Assembly (NCBI RefSeq): GCF_001522865.1
Contig: NZ_LOWB01000133.1
Span: forward strand, 51,708 to 115,707
Length of the DNA: 64,000 nucleotides
DNA from: Burkholderia sp. TSV86
Lineage (GTDB): Bacteria > Pseudomonadota > Gammaproteobacteria > Burkholderiales > Burkholderiaceae
Reading direction: 5' to 3'
In this document: positions 41,198 to 52,208 of the stretch, piece by piece
Position numbering within the stretch: position 1 is the first letter of the stretch
Layout of the letters: each line of letters begins with the position of its first letter
Made by a program: the position numbers and the translations under genes
Notes under the pieces: generated by a model
Database searches by the model: none
Told to the model about the DNA's origin: nothing
Seen by the model: the letters and a program-made list of their open reading frames with translations, nothing else

Positions 41198-41524
41198 ATG
41201 GCACACTCCGATTCCTCCCCTACCGGGCATTTCGCGAATTTCTCCGAGTTCTACCCGTTCTATCTCGGCGAACATCGCAATCTCGTTTCACGGCGGCTTC
41301 ATTTCATCGGCTCGCTCGGCGTGATCGGCTGCGTCGCGATGGCGCTCGCCACCGGCCGGTGGGCGTGGCTGCCCGCCGCCATCGTCTGCGGCTATGCTTT
41401 CGCGTGGGTCGGCCATTTTTTCTTCGAAAAAAACCGTCCCGCGACGTTCCGGCACCCGCTCTACAGCCTGATGGGTGACTGGGTCATGTTCAAGGACATC
41501 TGCACCGGCAAGCTGCCGATCTGA
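41198..41524 (+). CDS. DUF962/Mpo1-like small membrane protein
   Basis: A 108-residue protein of the Mpo1/DUF962 family. The yeast member is an iron-dependent dioxygenase acting on 2-hydroxy fatty acids; bacterial roles are unproved. Conserved features are SEFYPFYLGEHRNLVSRRLH, FIGS, two hydrophobic helices (VIGCVAMALATGRWAWLPAA, IVCGYAFAWVGHFFFEKNRP) and histidines in RRLHF, VGHFF and FRHPLYS. I chose ATG 41198 because AGGAG lies 7 bases upstream. Confidence 0.9.
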   Translation: MAHSDSSPTGHFANFSEFYPFYLGEHRNLVSRRLHFIGSLGVIGCVAMALATGRWAWLPAAIVCGYAFAWVGHFFFEKNRPATFRHPLYSLMGDWVMFKDICTGKLPI

Positions 41525-41554
41525 CCGGCCGCCCGACGCGGTGCGCCGGCCGCC

Positions 41555-44028
<2,474 letters not shown>

Positions 44029-44069
44029 TTTCCTCGACCGCGTCCCTCTTTCGAGTTCGAACCATCGCC

Positions 44070-45491
44070 ATGACCGCCTCCTCCGCTTTCATCGACGCCT
44101 GCCGCGACGCAATCGGCGCGGACCATGTATTGACCGATGCGCACGATACCGCCGCATTCCTCACCGACTGGCGCCGCCGCTATCAAGGCGCGGCGTGCGC
44201 GGTACTGCGCCCGGCGAACACCGCCGAGGTCGCGGCGATCGTCAAGCTCGCGCTCGCGCATCGCGTCGCGCTGGTGCCGCAAGGCGGCAACACCGGGCTC
44301 GCCGGCGGCGCGACGCCCGACACGAGCGGCCAGCAAGCGGTGCTGAGCCTGGCGCGCCTGAACCGCGTGCGCGCGCTCGATCCGTACAACAATACGATCA
44401 CCGTCGAAGCCGGCGTGATCCTCGCCGACGTGCAGGCGTGCGCGCAGCAGGCCGACCGCCTGTTCGCGCTGAGCCTCGCCGCCGAGGGAAGCTGCACGAT
44501 CGGCGGCAATCTCGCGACGAATGCGGGCGGCACCGCGGTGCTGCGCTACGGCAACACGCGCGAGCTGTGCCTCGGGCTCGAGGTCGTGACGCCGCAAGGC
44601 GAAATTTGGGACGGCCTGCGCGGGCTGCGCAAGGACAACACCGGCTACGATCTGCGCGATCTCTTCATCGGCGCGGAAGGCACGCTCGGCATCATTACGG
44701 CAGCCGTGATGAAGCTGCATCCGCGCCCCGCCGCGCAGGTCACCGCGCTTGCCGCGCTCGACTCGCCGCACGCGGCGATCGACTTCCTCGCGCTCGCGCA
44801 GCGCGTAGCCGGCCCGCTGCTGACGGGTTTCGAGCTGATGTCGGATTTCTGCATGCGCCTCGTCGGCCAGCACTATCCGCAGTTGCGCTACCCGTTCGAC
44901 GCACCGCACCCGCAGACCGTGCTGCTCGAACTGTCCGACAACGAGAGCGAAGCGCACGCGCGGGCGTTGTTCGAGAAGATGATGGAAGACGCGTTCGAGG
45001 CCGGGCTCGTCGTCGACGCGGTGGTCGCCGAAAATCTCGCGCAGTCGCGCGCGTTCTGGGATCTGCGCGAGCACATCCCGCTCGCGCAGGCCGACGAAGG
45101 GCTCAACATCAAGCATGACATCGCGCTGCCGATCTCGGCGATCGCGCGCTTTATCGACGAAACCGACGCGGCGATCCAGGCCGCCGCGCCCGGCTCGCGA
45201 ATGGTCACGTTCGGCCATCTGGGCGACGGCAACCTGCACTACAACGTGCAGGCGCCCGCAGGCGGCGATCCGAAGAACTTTCTCGCCGAGTATCAAGCGC
45301 CGATCAACCGGATCGTCTACGACAACGTCCATCAGTACCATGGCACGATCAGCGCCGAGCACGGTATCGGCCAGCTCAAGATCGACGACGCGCAGCGCTA
45401 CAAGCCGGCGGTCGAAATTGACATGATGCGCGCGCTGAAAGCCGCGCTCGATCCGCTGAACCTGATGAACCCCGGCAAGGTGCTGCACTGA
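44070..45491 (+). CDS. FAD-binding oxidoreductase, D-2-hydroxyacid/GlcD-type
   Basis: A 473-residue flavoenzyme. A PCMH-type FAD-binding domain lies at about 40-220 (VALVPQGGNTGLAGGATPDT, AAEGSCTIGGNLATNAGGTA). A FAD-oxidase C domain at about 230-470 has HDIALPISAI, MVTFGHLGDGNLHYNV and the C-terminal signature SAEHGIGQLK...DPLNLMNPGKVL. It is closest to D-2-hydroxyglutarate or D-lactate dehydrogenases; substrate not certain. Start ATG 44070. It is probably the third gene of the wrbA unit. Confidence 0.92.
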   Translation: MTASSAFIDACRDAIGADHVLTDAHDTAAFLTDWRRRYQGAACAVLRPANTAEVAAIVKLALAHRVALVPQGGNTGLAGGATPDTSGQQAVLSLARLNRVRALDPYNNTITVEAGVILADVQACAQQADRLFALSLAAEGSCTIGGNLATNAGGTAVLRYGNTRELCLGLEVVTPQGEIWDGLRGLRKDNTGYDLRDLFIGAEGTLGIITAAVMKLHPRPAAQVTALAALDSPHAAIDFLALAQRVAGPLLTGFELMSDFCMRLVGQHYPQLRYPFDAPHPQTVLLELSDNESEAHARALFEKMMEDAFEAGLVVDAVVAENLAQSRAFWDLREHIPLAQADEGLNIKHDIALPISAIARFIDETDAAIQAAAPGSRMVTFGHLGDGNLHYNVQAPAGGDPKNFLAEYQAPINRIVYDNVHQYHGTISAEHGIGQLKIDDAQRYKPAVEIDMMRALKAALDPLNLMNPGKVLH

Positions 45492-45528
45492 CGCGACGCG
45501 TCGGCGCCGCGCCGCGAAGGAGCCGCCC

Positions 45529-46512
45529 GTGAAGATCCGCGTGCTGTCCGATCTGCATCTCGAACACCATGAGCCCGACGCGATCCCATTCGCGCACGCG
45601 GATCTCGTCGTCCTCGCGGGCGATATTCATAATCATGCGCAAGGCTTGCGTTGGGCGGCCCGGACGTTTGCCCCCGACGTGCCAATCGTCTACGTGCCCG
45701 GCAATCACGAGTACTACGACGGCGAATTCGGCGCGCTCGAAACCGCGATGCGCGATACCGCATCGGCGCTCGATCACGTGCACTATCTGAACAACGATAC
45801 GTATATCGACCCCGCCGGGCGCTTCCGGGTGCTCGGCACAACACTCTGGACCGATTTCGGGCTGTTCGGCACCGACGCCGATACGCTCGCGCAGGCGATC
45901 GCCGCTTGCGAGCGCGCGATGCTCGATTTCAGGGGCTTGATTCAGGTGGACTGGCCGGACGGCGCGGACGGCACGCCGCCCGGCGCCGAACGCATGGCCG
46001 GCGCGAAGCTTGCCGCTCGGCAGCCGCCGGGCACGGATACGGCCGCCGCGCCGGCAATCGCCCGCGTTCCCGGCACGCTCCATCCGAGCGCATCCGTCGC
46101 GACCGCTTCCGGCGCCACGCCGCCGCCCGCCGCCGCCGCGCCGCATCCCCGCGGTTTCACGCCGCGCGACGCGCTGGCGCTGCACCGCACGGCGCACGCC
46201 TGGCTCGAGCACGAACTCGCGAAGCCGTGGGCAGGCGCAACGATCGTCGTCACGCATCATGCGCCCCACCGCGCGAGCCTTGCCGCCCGCTACGCCGGCG
46301 ATCTCGTGTCGTCCGGCTTCGTCAATGATCTCCCCGCGCTCGTGCGGCCGCCCGTCTCTCTATGGATTCACGGCCACACGCACACATCCTTCGACTACAC
46401 GACGGCAAACGGCACGCGCGTCGTCTGCAACCCGCACGGCTACGTGAGCCGGCGTACCGGCGAGCACGAAAACCCGGCGTTCGAATGGAACAAAGTCGTC
46501 ACGCTCGGATAA
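45529..46512 (+). CDS. Calcineurin-like metallophosphoesterase
   Basis: A 327-residue metallophosphoesterase with metal-binding motifs in order: SDLHLEHH (near 8), GDIHNHAQ, GNHEYYDGEF, THHAPHRAS and the distal GHTHTSFDY. Between about 143 and 210 it has an Ala/Pro/Gly-rich low-complexity insertion not typical of the family. Start GTG 45529 with AGGAG 6 bases upstream. It follows the GlcD-type gene by 37 bp. Substrate unknown. Confidence 0.9.
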   Translation: MKIRVLSDLHLEHHEPDAIPFAHADLVVLAGDIHNHAQGLRWAARTFAPDVPIVYVPGNHEYYDGEFGALETAMRDTASALDHVHYLNNDTYIDPAGRFRVLGTTLWTDFGLFGTDADTLAQAIAACERAMLDFRGLIQVDWPDGADGTPPGAERMAGAKLAARQPPGTDTAAAPAIARVPGTLHPSASVATASGATPPPAAAAPHPRGFTPRDALALHRTAHAWLEHELAKPWAGATIVVTHHAPHRASLAARYAGDLVSSGFVNDLPALVRPPVSLWIHGHTHTSFDYTTANGTRVVCNPHGYVSRRTGEHENPAFEWNKVVTLG

Positions 46513-46626
46513 CCCGCACATTCAGCGCACGGCGGTGAATGCGTCGGTAAGCGCGACGCACGCCTCGGCGGGAACCGCGCTCGCAGCGGCGAAAGCCGCG
46601 TTCGCCGCAACGCGAAGCGATGCCGC

Positions 46627-46800
46627 TCACAGCACGGTCCGCCGGCCGTCGCGGTGCACGCGGCGCGCACGCACCGGCACCGGCACCGGCGCACGGCGCA
46701 TTTGCGCATCGAGCGCGCGCAGCAACCCGCGCGATGCGGCAACGCCCACCACGCCGAGCAGTGCGAGCGCGCCCAGGCCCATCAGCAGTTGCGTATTCAT
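46627..46800 (-). CDS. 57-residue small membrane protein
   Basis: ATG 46800 has a strong ribosome-binding site (GGGGAG, 6 bases upstream). The product begins MNTQLLMGLGALALLGVVGV and has one hydrophobic helix (about 5-28), then a basic tail RRAPVPVPVRARRVHRDGRR. The layout suggests an inner-membrane peptide with a cytoplasmic positive tail. No family is recognised. It is convergent with the metallophosphoesterase gene. Confidence 0.6.
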   Translation of the reverse strand: MNTQLLMGLGALALLGVVGVAASRGLLRALDAQMRRAPVPVPVRARRVHRDGRRTVL

Positions 46801-46980
46801 CGATTTCTCCCCGATTCGTCGAATGTGTTGAACGAGTGCCTAAAAAAGACAGTAGCAAACCCATTGCCGAACGACCGTTAAAAAATGTTGCGCCAGCGTC
46901 AAACACGGTCAATTCCGCCGATCGGCAGCATGAATTGCCCTTTTGCCTTTTTTTACTTGTTTCGCGCGCGCATTCGGCAT

Positions 46981-47922
46981 TCAGGTTTGAATGGTGAATC
47001 GTTCGAGTTCGGCCTCGTCGGCTTCGAGAACCGACGGCAGTTCGTCACGCAGAAAATCGACCCACGTGCGGATTTTCGCGTCGAGATATTGGCGCGAAGC
47101 ATATAGCGCATAGATGTTCATCACGTGCGACCGGTATTCGGGCATCACGCGGACGAAGTCGCCGTTGCGCAGCCCGGCGATCGCCGAATAAAGCGGCAGC
47201 ACGCCGATTCCCATTCCTTCGCGCACGCCGGCCGCAAGCGCCTCGGCGACATTGACGCGAAACGGCGGCGACGCCAGCGTGACGGCTTCGTCGCCATTCG
47301 GCCCCGTCAGCTTCCATTCGTCCCAGTACAAACCCGGCGCGACCATGGCAAGGCACACGTGGCTCGCGAGATCCTGCGGGCGTTGCGGCGCGCCGTGCTT
47401 GTCGAGATACGCGCGCGACGCGCATACGACGCTGAACGTCACGCCGAGCCGCTGCGACACGAGCCCCGAATCCGGCAGATCGCGGCCGACCACGAGCGAC
47501 ACGTCGAAGCCCTCCTCGAGCAGATCGGGAAAGCGCTGCGCGAGCGTCAAATCGACGTGGACGTCGGGATAGCGCCGCTGGTAGCGCGACACGGCAGGCA
47601 CCGTGTAATGCTGACCGAGGCTCGTCATGCAATGGACTTTCAGCTTGCCGGACGGGCGCGCGTGCGCGTCGCTTGCCTCCGCCTCGGCCTGCTCGACATA
47701 CGCGAGGATCTGCTCGCAGCGTTGCAGATAGCGCTCGCCCGCCTCGGTAAGCGCGATGCGGCGAGTCGTCCGGTTCAGCAGGCGCGTGCGCAGATGCGCT
47801 TCCAGATCGGAGACCGCCCGCGACGCGTAGGCCGTCGTCGTATTGAGCTGCTGCGCTGCTGCCGTGAAGCTGCCCGCATCAACCACACGGACGAACACAC
47901 GCATGTTTTGGAGCGTATCCAT
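46981..47922 (-). CDS. LysR-family regulator of the efflux operon (AaeR-like)
   Basis: A 313-residue LysR-type regulator with the N-terminal helix-turn-helix (MDTLQNMRVFVRVVDAGSFT, AYASRAVSDLEAHLRTRLLN) and a substrate-binding domain (about 90-295). Start ATG 47922. It is divergent from a four-gene aromatic-acid-type efflux operon, the arrangement of aaeR with aaeXAB in enterics. An inverted repeat ATTGTTG-N10-CAACAAT at 47949-47972 lies just upstream of its start and is the likely operator. The effector is probably an aromatic acid, by analogy only. Confidence 0.92.
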   Translation of the reverse strand: MDTLQNMRVFVRVVDAGSFTAAAQQLNTTTAYASRAVSDLEAHLRTRLLNRTTRRIALTEAGERYLQRCEQILAYVEQAEAEASDAHARPSGKLKVHCMTSLGQHYTVPAVSRYQRRYPDVHVDLTLAQRFPDLLEEGFDVSLVVGRDLPDSGLVSQRLGVTFSVVCASRAYLDKHGAPQRPQDLASHVCLAMVAPGLYWDEWKLTGPNGDEAVTLASPPFRVNVAEALAAGVREGMGIGVLPLYSAIAGLRNGDFVRVMPEYRSHVMNIYALYASRQYLDAKIRTWVDFLRDELPSVLEADEAELERFTIQT

Positions 47923-47948
47923 GGTGTTTCCCTATCGAATCCGGCCAG

Positions 47949-47972
47949 ATTGTTGCACATACGCCCAACAAT
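47949..47972. promoter_or_regulatory. LysR-box operator between regulator and efflux operon
   Basis: ATTGTTG (47949-47955) and CAACAAT (47966-47972) form a perfect 7-bp dyad with a 10-bp spacer, the size and T-N11-A form typical of LysR-type binding sites. It lies 27 bp upstream of the lysR ATG and about 66 bp upstream of a TATAAT box for the efflux operon. Confidence 0.65.
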
Positions 47973-48037
47973 ATTATCTCGGATTCCGTAAGAATGCGTT
48001 GCACTCTTGTTGGCTTATTCTAGAATTCGCAAAAAAA

Positions 48038-48043
48038 TATAAT
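48038..48043 (+). promoter_or_regulatory. -10 element of the efflux operon promoter
   Basis: A perfect TATAAT lies 37 bp before the GTG start at 48081. The -35 position (TTATTC, 17 bp upstream) is poor, as expected for an activator-dependent LysR-controlled promoter. Confidence 0.5.
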
Positions 48044-48080
48044 CTCGCACGACTCATCTTTATTCAAAAGGGAGAAAATC

Positions 48081-49799
48081 GTGCGGTCTCCGGCGACAAA
48101 TGGGGCGCTTGCACTGTCGGTTCTTGCAATGTCATTAATAATGACCGGTTGTGCGAGCATGGGAGACGCGGCCCCTCAGGCAAAACGGCTCGATCCGGCG
48201 CTGCTTGACGCGGGCACCGCGATCGCCGCGGCCGAGCGCGACGCGGGCTGGCCCGCGGCCGATTGGTGGCATGCGTATGGCGACCCTCAGCTCGATACAT
48301 GGATCGCCGCGGCGCTCGCCGGCAACCCGTCGCTCGCGGCCGCCCAGGCGCGCGTGCGCGAGGCACAGGCGCTGGTGCGCGAAGCGCACGCGGGCGAACT
48401 GCCGCAACTCAACGGCTCGCTGTCGCTGATGCGCCAGCACTGGCCGGACAACGTCTATTACGGTCCCGGCCCGCTTGCCGATTCGAACACCTGGAACAAT
48501 ACGGGCGGACTCAACCTGTCGTATCACGTCGACTTGTGGGGCGAGGACAAGAACAACACGCAGCGCGCGCTCGACGCGGCGCACGCGAGAGCAGCCGACG
48601 CGCGCGCCGCGCAACTCGCGATCGAGGCGCACGTGGCGCTCGCCTATATCGATTTCGCGAAGAATTACGCGCTGCTCGACATCGCGCACGCGGCCTACGA
48701 ACGCCAGCACGAACTCGCCACGCTCGCGCGCCAGCGTCTACAAGCGGGCATCGGCACGCAGCTCGAAGTCAGCCAGGCCGAAGCGCCGCTGCCCGACTAC
48801 GCGCGGCAGATCGACAGCTACGAGGAGGCGATCCAGCTTGGCCGCCATCAGCTCGCCGCGCTCGCGGGCAAGGGCCCGGGCGCGGGTGACGCGCTCACGC
48901 GGCCCACGCTCGCGCTGAATGCGCGCGCGGGGCTGCCGTCCGCGTTGCCGGCCGAATTGATCGGCCGGCGGCCGGACGTCGTCGCCGCGCGCTGGACGGT
49001 CGATGCGCAGGCGCGCGGCATCGACATCGCGAAGGCCGCGTTCTACCCGAACGTCAACCTGATCGCATCGCTCGGCGGCCTGGCCGTCGGCGGCGCGTTC
49101 ACCACCTTTCTGCGCGCGATGAACGGCGGCTGGTCCGCCGGCCCGGCGCTGACGCTGCCGATCTTCGAGGGCGGCCGGTTGCGCGCGCAGCTCGGCGCGG
49201 CGGCCGCGGGCTACGACATGGCGGTCGAGCAGTACAACCAGACGCTCGTCGGCGCGCTGAAGGATATCGCCGACAGCATCGTGCGGCTGCGCTCGCTCGA
49301 CACCCAGCGCAAGGATGCGGCACGCGCGGTTGCGCTCACGCGGCGCACCTACGATCTGTCACATACCGGCTTCAGCCGCGGCCTGACCGATTACGTGAAC
49401 GTGCTGCTCGCGCAAAGCCAGTTGCTGAGCGCACAGGAGAACCAGACGCGCATCGACGCGCAGCGGCTCGCCGCGCATGCGTCGCTGATGGTCGCGCTCG
49501 GCGGCGGAATCGAGCCGCAGGGCGACGCGGCGCGCGACGGCGACGGCGACGGCGACGGCAGCGCGCCTGCGGCGAATGCGGTCGCGGATCCGGCGGCTGC
49601 GGCGTCAGCCGCGATGCCGCAAGCGCCGGCAGCCACGCCGACGACGGCGGCCCCGGCGTCCGCGATGCCGGCGGCAACGTCATCGGCTGTATCCGCCAGG
49701 TCCGCCATGCTCGCCGCCCGTATACCCACGGCCACGCCCGCGTCCGCTGCCGCAATGCGCGCGCCGCTCACGCCGCCCGCCGCAACCGCGGCGCCCTGA
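48081..49799 (+). CDS. Outer-membrane efflux lipoprotein, NodT/OprM family
   Basis: The outer-membrane channel of the efflux system. The 572-residue protein has a lipoprotein signal (lipobox IMTGC, Cys24) and two outer-membrane efflux repeats (about 65-270 and 290-480), including GRRPDVVAARWTVDAQARGI, DIAKAAFYPNVNLIASLGGL and LPIFEGGRLRAQLGAAAAGY. The last 70-80 residues are Ala/Pro/Thr-rich low complexity, unusual for the family. Start GTG 48081 has GGGAG 6 bases upstream. It is first in the operon with the FUSC pump, DUF1656 and HlyD genes. Confidence 0.94.
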   Translation: MRSPATNGALALSVLAMSLIMTGCASMGDAAPQAKRLDPALLDAGTAIAAAERDAGWPAADWWHAYGDPQLDTWIAAALAGNPSLAAAQARVREAQALVREAHAGELPQLNGSLSLMRQHWPDNVYYGPGPLADSNTWNNTGGLNLSYHVDLWGEDKNNTQRALDAAHARAADARAAQLAIEAHVALAYIDFAKNYALLDIAHAAYERQHELATLARQRLQAGIGTQLEVSQAEAPLPDYARQIDSYEEAIQLGRHQLAALAGKGPGAGDALTRPTLALNARAGLPSALPAELIGRRPDVVAARWTVDAQARGIDIAKAAFYPNVNLIASLGGLAVGGAFTTFLRAMNGGWSAGPALTLPIFEGGRLRAQLGAAAAGYDMAVEQYNQTLVGALKDIADSIVRLRSLDTQRKDAARAVALTRRTYDLSHTGFSRGLTDYVNVLLAQSQLLSAQENQTRIDAQRLAAHASLMVALGGGIEPQGDAARDGDGDGDGSAPAANAVADPAAAASAAMPQAPAATPTTAAPASAMPAATSSAVSARSAMLAARIPTATPASAAAMRAPLTPPAATAAP

Positions 49800-49817
49800 T
49801 CACGGAGCCAGCCGATC

Positions 49818-52007
49818 ATGTCCGCCGCCCCAGCCGCCTCCACCGCATCGTCCGCCGCCTCGCTCGCCAACGCGATGAGCGACTGGGCGCGCACCGACGG
49901 CGCCGCATGGCTCTATCTCGCGAAAGCGCTCGCTGCCGCGTTCCTCGCGCTCGGCGTGTCGATGGTGCTCGACCTGCCCGCGCCGAAAACCGCGATGACG
50001 ACCGTGTTCATCGTGATGCAGCCGCAAAGCGGCGCGGTGTTCGCCAAAAGCTTCTACCGGCTGATCGGCACATTCGTCGGCTTGAGCGCGACGCTCACGC
50101 TCGTCGGCTTGTTTCCGCAGCAGCCGCTGCTGTTCGTGCTCGCGGTCGCGCTGTGGGTCGCGCTCTGCACGGCGGGCGCCGCGCGCAACCGCAATTTCCG
50201 CAGCTACGGCTTTCTGCTCGCCGGCTACACCGCCGCGCTGATCGGCCTGCCCGCGTCGCAGGCGCCCGGCGGCGCGTTCATGACCGCGATGACGCGCGTG
50301 TCCGAAATCTCGATCGGCATTCTGTCGGCCGGCATCGTCAGCGCGCTGGTGTTTCCGCGCTACGCCGGCGAGCAGATGCGCACCACCGTGCGCCAGCGCT
50401 TCGGCGCGTTCGTCGACTACGTCGCGTCGACGCTCGCGGGCACGCTCGATCGTTCGAAGATCGAGAGCGTCCACACGCGCTTCGTCGCGGACGTGGTCGG
50501 CTTCGAGGCGGCGCGCAGCATCGCCGTGTTCGAAAACCCGGACACCCGGATGAGGAGCGGCCGGCTGTCGCGGCTGAACAGCGAATTCATGACGGCGGCA
50601 AGCCGCTTTCACGCGCTGCATCAATTGATGAACCGGCTGCACGCGGCCAACGCGCCGGCCGTCGACGCGCTCGAGCCGTATTTCCGCGAGATCGCGCCGC
50701 TGCTGTCACGCAACGGCGAACACGTGCGCACGGCGGCCGACGCCGTGTTCGCAGCCGAACAACTGCTCGCGTACCGCGACGCGCTGCCGCGCCGGATTCG
50801 CGCGACGCGCGCCACGCTCGAGACGCAACCGGACGCCGCGTTGCTCGATTTCGATACCGCGGCCGAGCTGTTGTACCGCTTCATCACGGATCTGCACGCG
50901 TATGCGGCCACCTACGGCTCGCTCGCCGCGAGCACGCACGAGCGCGAGCGTTGGATCGAGCGCTACGAGCCGCGCACGAACGCGACGGCCGCGCTGATCG
51001 CGGGCATCCGCACCGCCGCCGTGATGCTGCTGCTCAGCGTGTTCTGGATCTACAGCGCGTGGCCGAGCGGCGTGACGCTCGTGCTGAATTCGGCGGCCGT
51101 GTGCGCGCTCGCGTCGTCGTCGCCGCAGCCGACGAAGATGGCCGCGCAAATGGCGATCGGCACGGCATTCGCGGTGATCACGGGCTTCGCCCTGATGTTC
51201 GGCGTCTATCCGCACATCGACGGCTTCGTGCTGCTGTGCGTGTCGCTCGCGCCGTTCCTGCTGCCCGGCGTGTTCATGTCGATCTCGCCGAAATACGCGG
51301 GCGTCGGCGCCGGCTATCTGATTTTCTTCTGCACGCTCGCCGGCCCGGAAAACCTCACGCATTACGATCCGGTCGGCTTCATGAACGATGCAATCGCGCT
51401 CGTGCTGTCGATGATCGTATCGGCAATCGCATTTGCGGTGCTGTTTCCGCCGAGCGCGCCGTGGCTCAAGAAGCGCTTGTTCGCGGACCTGCGCCACCAG
51501 GTGGTGGCCGCCTGCCATGCGCGCCTTGCCGGCCTGCGCTCGCGCTTCGAGAGCGGCGCGCGCGACCTGATGTTCCAGGCGCACGCGCTGTCGGCCGATC
51601 AGCCGGGCGCGCAGCGCGAAGCGTTGCGCTGGATGTTCGCGGTGCTCGAAACCGGCAATGCGGTGATCGACCTGCGCGAGACGCTCGCGGCGCTGCCGGA
51701 CGATCCGCGCTATGCGCCGACAATGCCGTGGCGGCGCGCGATCGACGCCGCGCGCGACGCGCTCGCCGCGCTGTTCTCGCGGCCCGCGCCGGCGCGCCTG
51801 GACGCGGCGCTCGCCGCGACGGTCGACGCGATCGCCGCGGCCCAGCAGGCGCTCGCCACGTTCGCGCCGCCGCGCGAGACGCGCCATCAATTGCAGCGCA
51901 TCCTGTCCTACCTGCATTTCGTGCGCACCGCGCTGCTCGACCCCGAATCGCCGCTCGCCGCGCTTGGCGGCGCGCCCGTTCCACCCGCCGAAGGAGCTTC
52001 ATCATGA
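49818..52007 (+). CDS. FUSC-family (AaeB-like) inner-membrane efflux pump
   Basis: A 729-residue fusaric-acid-resistance/AaeB-type transporter. It has the duplicated layout of this family: membrane helices at about 35-190 (TAMTTVFIVMQPQSGAVFAK-type segment), a cytoplasmic region (about 195-385), a second membrane block (about 390-545) and a C-terminal cytoplasmic domain. It exports aromatic carboxylic acids such as p-hydroxybenzoate or fusaric acid in known members. Start ATG 49818. It overlaps the next gene by 4 bp (ATGA). Confidence 0.94.
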   Translation: MSAAPAASTASSAASLANAMSDWARTDGAAWLYLAKALAAAFLALGVSMVLDLPAPKTAMTTVFIVMQPQSGAVFAKSFYRLIGTFVGLSATLTLVGLFPQQPLLFVLAVALWVALCTAGAARNRNFRSYGFLLAGYTAALIGLPASQAPGGAFMTAMTRVSEISIGILSAGIVSALVFPRYAGEQMRTTVRQRFGAFVDYVASTLAGTLDRSKIESVHTRFVADVVGFEAARSIAVFENPDTRMRSGRLSRLNSEFMTAASRFHALHQLMNRLHAANAPAVDALEPYFREIAPLLSRNGEHVRTAADAVFAAEQLLAYRDALPRRIRATRATLETQPDAALLDFDTAAELLYRFITDLHAYAATYGSLAASTHERERWIERYEPRTNATAALIAGIRTAAVMLLLSVFWIYSAWPSGVTLVLNSAAVCALASSSPQPTKMAAQMAIGTAFAVITGFALMFGVYPHIDGFVLLCVSLAPFLLPGVFMSISPKYAGVGAGYLIFFCTLAGPENLTHYDPVGFMNDAIALVLSMIVSAIAFAVLFPPSAPWLKKRLFADLRHQVVAACHARLAGLRSRFESGARDLMFQAHALSADQPGAQREALRWMFAVLETGNAVIDLRETLAALPDDPRYAPTMPWRRAIDAARDALAALFSRPAPARLDAALAATVDAIAAAQQALATFAPPRETRHQLQRILSYLHFVRTALLDPESPLAALGGAPVPPAEGASS

Positions 52008-52207
52008 TGCCGCGCGACCTCGCGATATTTGACGCGTACCTCCCGACTGTCGTGCTGATGTTCGTCATCGGCGGCTTCGCGACCTGGTTGCTCGACCGCC
52101 TGCTCGCGTACACCGGGCTCTACCGCGTCGTCTGGCACCCGTCGCTGTTCCGGGCCAGCCTGCTCGTCTGCATTTGCGGGGCGCTCAGTCTCGCCGTCTA
52201 TCGTTGA
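52004..52207 (+). CDS. DUF1656 small membrane protein (AaeX-like)
   Basis: A 67-residue inner-membrane protein with two helices (YLPTVVLMFVIGGFATWLLD and SLLVCICGALSLAV), matching DUF1656, the small partner encoded with AaeA/AaeB pumps. Start ATG 52004 has AGGAG 7 bases upstream and overlaps the stop of the FUSC gene; an adjacent ATG at 52007 is the alternative. The HlyD gene begins one base after its stop. Confidence 0.92.
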   Translation: MMPRDLAIFDAYLPTVVLMFVIGGFATWLLDRLLAYTGLYRVVWHPSLFRASLLVCICGALSLAVYR

Positions 52208-52208
52208 T

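Noticed and set aside
45670..45695. Sigma-54-like TTGGCACG on the minus strand
   Set aside because: Lies inside the metallophosphoesterase coding region and the -12 half does not match TTGC.
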